NCBI GenBank assembly: GCA_025463285.1
Contig: JAOBWI010000089.1
Coordinates: 37,684-101,683, forward strand
Direction: 5' to 3'
From: Acidimicrobiaceae bacterium
Lineage (GTDB): Bacteria > Actinomycetota > Acidimicrobiia > Acidimicrobiales > RAAP-2
Length of the DNA stretch: 64,000 bases
Part shown: one piece after another, positions 18,311 to 26,581 of the stretch
Numbering within the stretch: the first letter of the stretch is position 1
Layout: every line of letters begins with the position of its first letter
Position numbers and translations under genes: made by a program
The notes under the pieces: generated by a model
Database searches by the model: none
Seen by the model: the letters and a program-made list of their open reading frames with translations, nothing else
What the model was told of the DNA's origin: nothing

Positions 18311-19174
18311 GTGAAGAAAGCAAGCAAGGTATGGCTGATTACGGGGTCGTCACGTGGATTCGGGGCTGAACTGGTGACCGCCGTTCTGGAGAGCGGCGAC
18401 GCGGTCCTTGCCACGGCCCGCCATCCGGAGGACATCAAGCAGCCGTCGGACGAGCACCGTGAGCGGTTCCGCTCGGCGCCGCTCGACGTGACCGATGCCG
18501 GTGCTGCGGAAGCCGCCGTTGCACTAGCCCAAGCTCATCTCGGCGGCCTCGATGTCGTAGTCAACAACGCCGGCTATGCCAACAGCGCCTCGATCGAGGA
18601 AATGGATCCGAAGGATTTCAGGGCCCAAATTGAAGCCAATCTGTTCGGGGTAGTGAACGTCACCCGCGCCGCCCTTCCCGTACTCAGAGCCCAGAGATCG
18701 GGGACGTTCGTCCAGTTCTCTTCTATCGGTGGTCGCGTGGGCGGCACTCCCGGAATGGGTGCTTATCAGACTGCGAAGTTCGCGGTGGAGGGTTTTTCCG
18801 AGGTGCTGTCCAATGAGGTGAAGCCGTTCGGTATCCATGTCATCATCGTCGAGCCGGGTGGTTTCCGGACAGACTGGCAGGGCTCGTCAATGCAACTCCA
18901 CCCCGCGGGACCTGACTATGACCAGACCGTCGGCGAGTTCAACCGGATGCGCGAAAAGACGAACGGAACCCAGCCCGGCGATCCCGTCCGGGGTGCACGT
19001 GTCATAGTCAACGTTGTGCGCGCAGTTAAGCCGCCTCGTCGACTCCTCCTCGGTGCCCAAGCCGTCGTCATGGCTAGAGAAGCTGCTGCGGCTCGGGCGA
19101 TCGAGCTGGAGGAGTGGGCGGATTTCAGCAGGGCTGCTGATTTTCCCTCCGAGCAACAACTGATTGACTCTTAA
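18311..19174 (+). CDS. Short-chain dehydrogenase/reductase
   Basis: VWLITGSSRGFGAELV, NNAGYAN, Ser...YQTAK catalytic motif, VEPGGFRTDW; in-frame GTG at 18311. Confidence 0.9.
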   Translation: MKKASKVWLITGSSRGFGAELVTAVLESGDAVLATARHPEDIKQPSDEHRERFRSAPLDVTDAGAAEAAVALAQAHLGGLDVVVNNAGYANSASIEEMDPKDFRAQIEANLFGVVNVTRAALPVLRAQRSGTFVQFSSIGGRVGGTPGMGAYQTAKFAVEGFSEVLSNEVKPFGIHVIIVEPGGFRTDWQGSSMQLHPAGPDYDQTVGEFNRMREKTNGTQPGDPVRGARVIVNVVRAVKPPRRLLLGAQAVVMAREAAAARAIELEEWADFSRAADFPSEQQLIDS

Positions 19175-19175
19175 A

Positions 19176-19190
19176 CCCCCTAGCGGGGCT
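19176..19190 (+). terminator. Putative terminator hairpin after the SDR gene
   Basis: CCCC-CTAG-CGGGG-type inverted repeat followed by TTCCTT just after the stop codon. Confidence 0.45.
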
Positions 19191-19371
19191 TCCTTGCTGG
19201 TCGCCGCGTCGACGCCGGTCACGAGTTGCTTGCGTTGGTCACGAGAGTCTTGAGTCCTTTGATTCCAGTGGCGTAAGCGCTCCACTGGTTCTGTGAAGAC
19301 GCTCCGCTGGAGACCGAGAAGTTCATGGCTGTCTCGAGGGGAGCGTTGACTCGTTGCGTTCTCGGACGTGT

Positions 19372-19436
19372 CAATTGTCTGAACGATTGTCCGAATGGCT
19401 CGAGGGTATTGTCCAAATCCCCCGTCCTGGTGAGGC
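19372..19436. repeat. Left copy of degenerate direct repeat (att-like candidate)
   Basis: CAATTGTCTGAACGATTGTCCGAATGG...ATTGTCCAAATCCCCC...TGGTGAGGC; homologous in order to 21466-21529. Confidence 0.6.
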
Positions 19437-19738
19437 ATTCGGGTAATTCCGTTTCCTCAATCAGAACAAGGTCTTTGCAGTGAAATTCTCAGAGCAGTTT
19501 TCTTGGATTCACGAGCGTCGAAGATTTTGCTCACCGCAAACGGTTATGAACGTCACCGGCTTTCTATGTCTGACGAGTTGGAACGGAGGAGCCGATCGTG
19601 ATCGTTCAAAGGTCGCCTTCAAAGGCACGCTTCCACCACTTGGTCCGAATGGGCTCTCTTGTCGGGAGTCCTTAATTTGAGTGCAATTGAAGCCCAGTTA
19701 CCAATCGAGAAGGTCAACTGGCGTGGCGATCTCCCGCT

Positions 19739-20264
19739 TCAAGGGTTGTTGGTGTCGTCAAATCGCTCATGAAGTTGGCGCAGCGCCCTTGGCGCAATTT
19801 TCTCGGTCGGGTAGTACTTGTCGAACACAGCTTCAGCTTCCTCTAACGACCCGATGTGACACTCGACCAGCAACAGATCGATGTCCGCCGCGTCGCGAAG
19901 CCCACGCCCCGCCAAGAGCTTCATGGCTAGCAAGAGGAGCGGTTGGGCCACTTGGACGGAGACGTCACCGCGGGTGCACCGGATCTCCCAATCGTCCTCC
20001 CCGTCATAGTGACTGGCCCACATTTTCGCCGCATCGTTGAGCCAGGACTCCGGCCAGCGCTTCGCCTCACTCACACGTCGAACCGAAGCTTGAATTTCCG
20101 TGGATGAATGGAGAACGTCGACGTCATTGGTTAGAGCCTCGCGCTCGACGTGCAGCATGATTGCGGCCCCACCAACAACGTAGATAACCGATCGGACACC
20201 AGAGATGACGAGATCATCGACGAGCAAGAAGGCCTTCCTCGATCTCTGCTTTCGTGAACAGCAC
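19739..20264 (-). CDS. AbiEii/MenT-like nucleotidyltransferase (DUF6036-like), probable toxin component; start region possibly frameshifted
   Basis: VYVVGGAAIMLHVEREALTNDVDVLHSS NTase signature (GG...DxD), LLAMKLLAGRGLRDAADIDLLL; the natural GTG start at 20264 is out of frame with the body; an in-frame TTG at 20227 with GAGGAAGG upstream is the alternative. Confidence 0.7.
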
Positions 20265-20265
20265 G

Positions 20266-20832
20266 TCAGACGCTCGCTAGCTCGGATTCGGCGAGCAAGA
20301 CGCCGTGTAGCTGAAAGACGGACGGCACCTCGGAAATGTAGGTGTATGGGGATACAGCCCACGGTTCAGATAGGACGCGTGAGTTCTCGCGAACCCACCC
20401 AGGAAGCGGAAGCTCATTCTTTGACAAGTGGTAGTCCACTATCGCGGCGATGGCGGCGTCAAAGCGCACGTCACCGCAAAGCGGCGGGGCTGCTACGCAG
20501 AGGGCGACCTTAAGTGGTCCATCGACAGCTTCGAGATCGTCACTGAGACCGATGAGGGCGCGGAAGGCAACTCCCGCACTGTGCCGCTTGGATCTGAGCT
20601 CTTCGTAAATGTAGTCAGCCCAGCTAGCGGCGGAGGATCGTACGGTTGGCAGGAGGAAGAGACGATAGCCAGCTGCACCAGCTAGCCGATCGAGTGACGA
20701 TGCCCGCGTGTCATGTGCAGAGCTCTCAATGGCCGCGAGTGCTGGCTGTGCGATTCCGGCCTTTGCGGCAAGGGCTCGCTGGGTAAGGCCTCCGCCTCTC
20801 CGTGCTTCTCGTACTAGTTGTGCAGTCGTCAT
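20266..20832 (-). CDS. XRE-family HTH protein, probable antitoxin component
   Basis: LVREARRGGGLTQRALAAKAGIAQPALAAIESSAHDTRASSLDRLAGAAGYRL HTH; directly upstream of and closely spaced to the nucleotidyltransferase. Confidence 0.8.
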   Translation of the reverse strand: MTTAQLVREARRGGGLTQRALAAKAGIAQPALAAIESSAHDTRASSLDRLAGAAGYRLFLLPTVRSSAASWADYIYEELRSKRHSAGVAFRALIGLSDDLEAVDGPLKVALCVAAPPLCGDVRFDAAIAAIVDYHLSKNELPLPGWVRENSRVLSEPWAVSPYTYISEVPSVFQLHGVLLAESELASV

Positions 20833-21465
20833 ATCTGTGCCCCTTGATCAAGTTGATAATACTTTTACTATCATAGTCCGAGCACAAGGCTCCAGTGCAC
20901 AGAGTTTGAATCCACAATGGGTTGTATCGCCTGGATCAGGGACTACGAAGCCACCGACGGTTACCGCACCGAGAGCTAGCGGACCGTATCGGGTCGATGC
21001 GAACGTCGACTTAGGAGGCGTGGCAGGTTGGTGTCGTGATCTGGCTAATGGCGTCAAAGTGCGCCATCTACGTCAGATTCCCGGTCAAGGTCTACTGTCG
21101 GATTTCCGGGACCCACCGAGTGGCTTTGCGCGAAAGTGTCAGACATGGAGTGGCCTGATGCGATCGTTGGGGGTGGAGCAACGATTGCTGGGGCTGCCTT
21201 TGGGGCGTACGTGGCCAGAGGAGACACCTGATGAAGCAGGATGACGGCAATTAGAAGCTCATTTTTGGTTCTCCTCGAGTTGGTGTGGGTGATTTCTGCT
21301 CATCGGGTGGCCGTGGTTGTGGGCAACTCGATCGTGAGCTCCCCGCAGCAGAGTTAGATCATGGCGATGATTGCCTCGGCCGAGTGGTGGCCCTAACCAC
21401 GATGGTTGATGAGGCGGATCTTGGAGGAATCCGAAAACTGGATAGGTCACGCAGATGCGCCCCTG

Positions 21466-21529
21466 CATTTGTCCGAACATTTGTCCGAATGGTTTGAGCC
21501 TATTTGCCCAAATCCCCCCGTGGTGGGGC
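21466..21529. repeat. Right copy of degenerate direct repeat, abutting the 3' end of tRNA-Ile; includes a perfect 12-bp tandem (CATTTGTCCGAA x2)
   Basis: CATTTGTCCGAACATTTGTCCGAATGG...ATTTGCCCAAATCCCCCC..TGGTGGGGC; compare 19372-19436. Confidence 0.65.
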
Positions 21530-21597
21530 TAGTAAGAATCGAACTTACGACCTCGTCATTATCAGTGACGCGCTCTAACCGACTGAGCTATAGCCCC
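21521..21597 (-). tRNA. tRNA-Ile(GAU)
   Basis: Reverse complement GGGGCTATAGCTCAGTCGGTTAGAGCGCGTCACTGATAATGACGAGGTCGTAAGTTCGATTCTTACTAGCCCCACCA. Confidence 0.97.
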
Positions 21598-21722
21598 GCT
21601 GGGGTACCAATCTACCCCATCGACTATGGCGCCCTAAGCGGCGGGCGGGTGCCAGATTTCCTGAAAGTCGGTGGGCGACGACTCAGCCGAGTGGTCGATG
21701 ATGGAGCGGGCAGACTTGTGGC

Positions 21723-22337
21723 GTGATCGACCCACGCTTTATCTATCTGGCCGTCGTGCTCGCTGCGATTGGGGGCTGGTCGTACGTACGCGACACGTGG
21801 CGTGGCGTCACCTCGCCGAATCGGGTCACGTGGTCGTTGTGGGGTCTTGAGGGCGTACTCGCTTTCGGCGTCGAGGTGCAACAACACGTCGGTCTCGCGT
21901 CGCTGATGACCCTGATGCTCGGACTGGTTCCCCTGGCGGTCGTAGCGGTCTCGTTCAAGAATCCTCACAGTGTGTGGCGGCTCGGTCCTTTTGACATCGT
22001 GTGTGGCGTTATCTCGCTGGCCGGCCTCGCGTTTTGGGCCTTCGTCAACGAGCCCACCGTCGCGTTAGTGTCATTCGTCTGCGCCGATCAAGTGGCGGGA
22101 CTTCCTACGATTCGTAAGTCGTGGCTGGCGCCCTCCACGGAGTCGCCACGCGTTTTCATCATGGGCTGTTGTAACTGCACCATCACGCTTCTCACCCTAA
22201 AGGTCTTTAACACCGCCGGCGCCCTCTTTCCGGGCTGCGTCATCGTCACGGACGCTCTCATGTCGCTACTCATTGTGGGGCGTCTCGGACCCCGCTTTCG
22301 CCGCGAGTTCGAAGTAGCGAAAAAAGTGGCGGCGTAG
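21723..22337 (+). CDS. Hypothetical multi-TM protein, possible tandem PQ-loop/SWEET-like repeat
   Basis: About six hydrophobic helices; two similar halves (YLAVVLAAIGGWSYVRDTWRGVTSPNRVTWSLWG and FDIVCGVISLAGLAFWAFVNEPTVALVSFVCADQVAGLPTIRKSW). Confidence 0.6.
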   Translation: MIDPRFIYLAVVLAAIGGWSYVRDTWRGVTSPNRVTWSLWGLEGVLAFGVEVQQHVGLASLMTLMLGLVPLAVVAVSFKNPHSVWRLGPFDIVCGVISLAGLAFWAFVNEPTVALVSFVCADQVAGLPTIRKSWLAPSTESPRVFIMGCCNCTITLLTLKVFNTAGALFPGCVIVTDALMSLLIVGRLGPRFRREFEVAKKVAA

Positions 22338-22350
22338 CACTGAGCTTTCG

Positions 22351-23223
22351 TTGGACGTGAGGCTGGGAGAGGGTTACGTTTTGGACGTGGCTGCGATACT
22401 GCCCTTCCACTTGCATCCGGTGTTGCTGGTCGTGGTCCTGGCCGCGGGTGCCACGCATCACGTGTTTGTTCCCTCGGCGCGCCAACGACGCCTCGCTCGC
22501 TACGGACTACTCGCGCTCTTAGTCGTCACGATGTGGCCCATCGGCGACATCGCGGCCTCGGTCTCTTTAAGCGTGGCGACGATGCAACGTCTGGTCATCA
22601 TGCTCCTCGTGGCGCCCTTTCTCCTCCTCAGTATGCCCACCGATCTTCTGGGCCGACTCACTCGGCCGGCACCCGCCGATTTTTTCATTCGGCGACTTGC
22701 GGAGCCGGGCGTGGCGCTGGTCATCGTGACCGTGGTCGGGACGTTGACGTTGGCCTCACCGGTCGTGGACTGGGGAGCGCGCTCCAGCGTCGGGCGAGGA
22801 CTCATTATTCTGACGGTCCTCCTGGTGGGGTTCTTACTGTGGATTCCGGCGTTAGCTGTTCTTCCCGGGACGCATCACCTCTCGCCAGCCGCGCGTGCGG
22901 GTTACATTTTCGCGTCGGCGCTCGTCGTGACGAGCCTCTCCTTTGTATGGATTTTTTCCCAACACCCGCTCTATCCCGCGTTGCATCACCAAGAGGCGCT
23001 GTTGCATCTCTCGCCGCTCTTCGATCAACAGCTGGCGGGATTCATCGCCAAGTTGGGCTGTTACATCCCCATGTGGTGGGTGGCCTTCGTCATCTTCTTT
23101 CACGCGGAAGACAAGGGCACGCCCATCGAAGAGACGCCGCTTCACTGGGCTGACGTGGAGCGCGAGTTGCTTCGCATCGATCGCCAGCGGGCGCGAACGC
23201 TGCGTAACCACCGACCCACCTAG
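22351..23223 (+). CDS. CtaG-like cytochrome c oxidase assembly membrane protein
   Basis: Multi-TM with FHLHPVLLVVVLAAGATHHVFVPSARQRR, MLLVAPFLLLSMP, HHLSPAARAGYIFA, DQQLAGFIAKLGCYIPMWW motifs of the caa3_CtaG family. Confidence 0.78.
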   Translation: MDVRLGEGYVLDVAAILPFHLHPVLLVVVLAAGATHHVFVPSARQRRLARYGLLALLVVTMWPIGDIAASVSLSVATMQRLVIMLLVAPFLLLSMPTDLLGRLTRPAPADFFIRRLAEPGVALVIVTVVGTLTLASPVVDWGARSSVGRGLIILTVLLVGFLLWIPALAVLPGTHHLSPAARAGYIFASALVVTSLSFVWIFSQHPLYPALHHQEALLHLSPLFDQQLAGFIAKLGCYIPMWWVAFVIFFHAEDKGTPIEETPLHWADVERELLRIDRQRARTLRNHRPT

Positions 23224-23251
23224 GTGGCTCTTTGGTAGAATTGCCCTTCAC

Positions 23252-23324
23252 GGGGACGTAGCTCAGTTGGTAGAGCGCGGGCTTTGCAAGCCTGAGGTCG
23301 TGGGTTCGATCCCCATCGTCTCCA
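23252..23324 (+). tRNA. tRNA-Ala(UGC)
   Basis: GGGGACGTAGCTCAGTTGGTAGAGCGCGGGCTTTGCAAGCCTGAGGTCGTGGGTTCGATCCCCATCGTCTCCA; no encoded CCA. Confidence 0.97.
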
Positions 23325-23334
23325 CGATTTTCGT

Positions 23335-24770
23335 GGGTCTTCCGTTTTTAGCGGGGTCTGACCCATCTGCTTTGTCTTTGCGGACATCCACTTCTTAAGC
23401 ACAGAGGCGCTTCAGTCTTGTTCTGTGAAAAAGAAGATAATCCACGCCTCTGTGTTCGTCGATCCTAATGAGATCGTTCGCCACCTCGTCGGACTCAAAG
23501 ATGTCCGTGTCCTCTCCTACGCCCGACGAGGACCGGTGGGCGAGCTCACCGTCGAACAGGTGGTGGACGCCCCGACCTGTCCTCGCTGTCACCAGCGCGT
23601 TCGGGTGAAAGAACGCCCGATCGTCGACTACACCGACCTGCCCTTTGGTGGCGTGCCCATGACACTGCGCTGGAAGAAGCACCGACTGATCTGCGTGAAT
23701 AAGGCCTGTTCGATGGGGTCCTTCACCTTGGGCGATCACCGCCTGGCGGCCGCGGGCGTCATGCTCACGACACGAGCGGCCAAGTGGGTCGTGAAGGAGA
23801 TCGCCTCGGGCCAGAACGTCTCGCACTTAGCTCGCGAGCTGCGCTGTTCGTGGGACAGTGTCAACACCGCCACCCGCCTCTACGGCGCGGCGCTGCTGGT
23901 GGCTGACACCAAGCGACTCAAAGAGACGACGGCGATTGGCCTCGACGAGACCCTCTTCGTTCGAGAGGGTCCCTATAAGAAGAAGTCGTGGTCCACGACG
24001 GTCTGTGATGTCGTGAACCACCAGTTGATCGATGTCATCGCGACCAGGGAGTTCACCGAGGTGGCGGGCTGGCTGCGACAACAGCCCCACCACGTGAAGG
24101 ACCGCCTGGACTACGGCTGTCTCGATATGTCACGCACCTACTCGGCCGTCTTTCGCGTGGTGACTCCCAAGGCCACCCAAGTCATCGACCGCTTCCACGT
24201 GATGCGTCACGCCATCGCGGCCGTGGACGGTGTGCGTCGACGAGTTCAACAACATCAACAGGGACATCGCGGACGCAGCGGTGATCCGCTCTACAAGGCT
24301 CGCAAGCTCTTGGTGATCAAGGAGACGAAGAACGACCCCGGCCTGCAAGCTCGACTCGAGGGACTCCTGGCCCTAGGAGATCCCGACGGTGAGGTCGCCT
24401 TCGCCTACGGCGTCAAAGAAGCCGTCGCTCGTTTCTACTTAACCGAGACCATTGAAGAGGCCGAAGATCTCCTGCGCGACATCATCGACTACGGCTCGAA
24501 GAAGTCCGCACCCATGGAAGTTCGTCGGCTCGCGCGCACGCTGCGCAACTGGTTCGACGGCATCCTCGCCTGGCACGAGGCCCGTGTTTCTAACGGTCCC
24601 ACCGAAGGCATGAACAACCTCTTGAAACGGGTCAAGCGAGTCGCTTTTGGCTTTACCAACTTCGAGAACTTCCGAATCAGAGCCCTGCTCTATGCCGGCA
24701 AGCCGAACCTCAGACTCTTCGATTCAATCGTGGTGAAGTGACAGGCCACCCCGCTACTACCGGAAGGGCC
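23335..24770 (+). mobile_element. ISL3-family insertion sequence
   Basis: ISL3 transposase ORF flanked by imperfect terminal inverted repeats (left GGGTC-TTCCGTTTTTAGCGGGGT, right reverse complement GGGCCCTTCCGGTAGTAGCGGGGT); no clear 8-bp target duplication seen. Confidence 0.85.
23425..24741 (+). CDS. ISL3-family transposase
   Basis: N-terminal zinc-binding CPRCHQRV...C..C region, DYTDLPFGGVPMTLRWKKHRLICVNKAC, IGLDETLF, LDMSRTYSAVFRVVTPKATQVIDRFHVM, C-terminal NGPTEGMNNLLKRVKRVAFGFTNFENFRIRAL. Confidence 0.95.
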   Translation: MKKKIIHASVFVDPNEIVRHLVGLKDVRVLSYARRGPVGELTVEQVVDAPTCPRCHQRVRVKERPIVDYTDLPFGGVPMTLRWKKHRLICVNKACSMGSFTLGDHRLAAAGVMLTTRAAKWVVKEIASGQNVSHLARELRCSWDSVNTATRLYGAALLVADTKRLKETTAIGLDETLFVREGPYKKKSWSTTVCDVVNHQLIDVIATREFTEVAGWLRQQPHHVKDRLDYGCLDMSRTYSAVFRVVTPKATQVIDRFHVMRHAIAAVDGVRRRVQQHQQGHRGRSGDPLYKARKLLVIKETKNDPGLQARLEGLLALGDPDGEVAFAYGVKEAVARFYLTETIEEAEDLLRDIIDYGSKKSAPMEVRRLARTLRNWFDGILAWHEARVSNGPTEGMNNLLKRVKRVAFGFTNFENFRIRALLYAGKPNLRLFDSIVVK

Positions 24771-24788
24771 CCCAAGGTTGCAAACCTG

Positions 24789-24875
24789 TGGTGTCGGAGA
24801 CGGGACTTGAACCCACACGCCCCTAAGGGCACCAGCCCCTCAAGCTGGCGCGTCTGCCTATTCCGCCACTCCGAC
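24789..24875 (-). tRNA. tRNA-Leu(GAG)
   Basis: Reverse complement GTCGGAGTGGCGGAATAGGCAGACGCGCCAGC-TTGAGGG-GCTGG...GGTTCAAGTCCCGTCTCCGACACCA. Confidence 0.96.
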
Positions 24876-24917
24876 GCGGCCTCCACTCTAGTCGCAACAT
24901 AGAAAATGCTCCGTCGC

Positions 24918-26576
24918 TCAGCTCGGTATCGTCGAAGGCGTCATCGACCACGCTGGTACCTGGTCGACGAAACTCGACAGTGTGGAGCTACTTTGCAGGG
25001 GAGCTAGTTCACTCGCCCACACCACGAGTGAAGGTGCGGTAAAAAGTGGTCGCACCCAGTAGTCGCTCATGACGAGTTGATCGAGCTTCAACCACGTGGT
25101 GGAGGCGGTCACCGGATTAAAGATTGTTGACGCTTCCTCAAAGAGTGTCGTCGCCTCAGGGATCCGCACGCCGCTGGGATACGAATCGGGATACGCGGGT
25201 CCAGCCCAGGAACGCGCGGCGTACGCCGGGGTGGTGGTCGTGGGTCGTGCGAGGAGCGCCACGTCGGCAATACCGGCCGCGGCGGCGCGGGCCGCGGCCG
25301 CTTCGCTCGGTTCGACTGCGACTCGCGACTTCACTCCGATGCTGGCCCAGTCGCTCGTGACCACCTGGGCCACCGACTCGTCCAAGTCACTCGGCCCGAT
25401 CGCGAGACGAACGAGCAGCGCAGCGCCGGCGTGACTGAACCAACCCTTGGCCGATCTCACGTAACCGTTCTGTTTCAATGTGGTGGCCGCACAACTCGGG
25501 CAATCAGCGAAGCCCCCGGGCGCGGGCGTCGTAGTGGTGGTGGATTGTCCGACCGGGTTCGTGCCGCCGCGACCCGGGTACTGATTCTGTCCCTGGGAGA
25601 AGATGGCCGACGCGGCGACGGACGGAGAGAAGGTCACCGCGCCAAACTCCTTGTCGATCAGCGTCTGACGTTCAACAGACCAGCTCAGGGCTTGTCGCAT
25701 GAAGAGTTGAGAGCCGAGCGCGGAGTGCGGCGAGAAGGTCAGCTCTTCAATGTTGCTCGATGTCCCGATGCGCGTGTTCAGCGTCGGATGATTACTCAGC
25801 GCGACGAGGGCGGAGGGACTGACGGCCAACGTGTAGTTAGCGTACGCTTCGCTCGCGCGCGAGGGATACTTCTGGGTGTCGGTCACCACGATGCGACCAA
25901 AGCGATTGGGGTCGTTCGTCCAGGCGGGGTTCATCACCAACACCACCCGGTTGGCCGTGGCGCTCACGACTTCGTAGGGTCCGAGCGAGGCGCGCTTTTT
26001 GAGGTTGGCGATCGAACAGGTCAACGGCGACGTGGGCTCGTTCATGTCACGAAAGAGGAGATCCCAGTCCGCGTAAGGTTTGGCGAAGACCGCCGTCACA
26101 CTGAGGTGGTTGGTCGACAGGGTGAGCGATTGGATGGCGCGATAGCCGTCGCTGGTGACACTCGCCAGAGTCTTGGCCCGCTGCCACCACCTCACCAGGT
26201 CCACACCAGTGAAGGGCGTGTCGTCGCTCCAGAACTCGTTCGCGCCGATGGTGTAGCGAACCGTCTCGGGCGAGAGCGACGTTAACTCGGCTGACGAGAT
26301 GGCCTCTCCCTCACCCACCAGCGTGCCGTTGGCGTTGGTCACGAAGGCCGACGGCTGCGTCAGGTCCAACAAAGCGTCGGTGGTGGGCGTGGCGTGAGCG
26401 CTGAGGAAAGAACATCCGTTAAAGGGACCCGGCAGCGACAGGTTCAAGGTGACGTCGTTCTCGTTGACACTCGACGAGGGAAGCGCTCCCGAAATACTCA
26501 CGGGCACGGCGAGCGCGGCCAGCGCCGTCAAAGCCAGTACCCGCATCGGCGCGCGCCCACGTCGACGCGAAGACAT
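24918..26576 (-). CDS. ABC transporter substrate-binding protein, family 5 (peptide)
   Basis: Signal-peptide-like N-terminus; SBP_bac_5-like organisation (ISSAELTSLSPETVRYTIGANEFWSDDTPFTGVDLVRWW; LFMRQALSWSVERQTLID). Confidence 0.75.
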   Translation of the reverse strand: MSSRRRGRAPMRVLALTALAALAVPVSISGALPSSSVNENDVTLNLSLPGPFNGCSFLSAHATPTTDALLDLTQPSAFVTNANGTLVGEGEAISSAELTSLSPETVRYTIGANEFWSDDTPFTGVDLVRWWQRAKTLASVTSDGYRAIQSLTLSTNHLSVTAVFAKPYADWDLLFRDMNEPTSPLTCSIANLKKRASLGPYEVVSATANRVVLVMNPAWTNDPNRFGRIVVTDTQKYPSRASEAYANYTLAVSPSALVALSNHPTLNTRIGTSSNIEELTFSPHSALGSQLFMRQALSWSVERQTLIDKEFGAVTFSPSVAASAIFSQGQNQYPGRGGTNPVGQSTTTTTPAPGGFADCPSCAATTLKQNGYVRSAKGWFSHAGAALLVRLAIGPSDLDESVAQVVTSDWASIGVKSRVAVEPSEAAAARAAAAGIADVALLARPTTTTPAYAARSWAGPAYPDSYPSGVRIPEATTLFEEASTIFNPVTASTTWLKLDQLVMSDYWVRPLFTAPSLVVWASELAPLQSSSTLSSFVDQVPAWSMTPSTIPS

Positions 26577-26581
26577 CCCCG

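Noticed and set aside
20974-20992. CTAGCGGACCGTATCGGGT resembles CTAGCGCGGACCGTATCAGGT next to tRNA-Leu at about 11150
   Set aside because: Similarity of under 20 bp with a gap and mismatch, not extending further; matches of this length can arise by chance across 64 kb
20708-21244. 178-aa plus-strand ORF over the 5' end of the XRE gene
   Set aside because: Antisense to the XRE gene and no protein-like motifs; only the short 21136-21231 ORF in a different reading frame looked interesting
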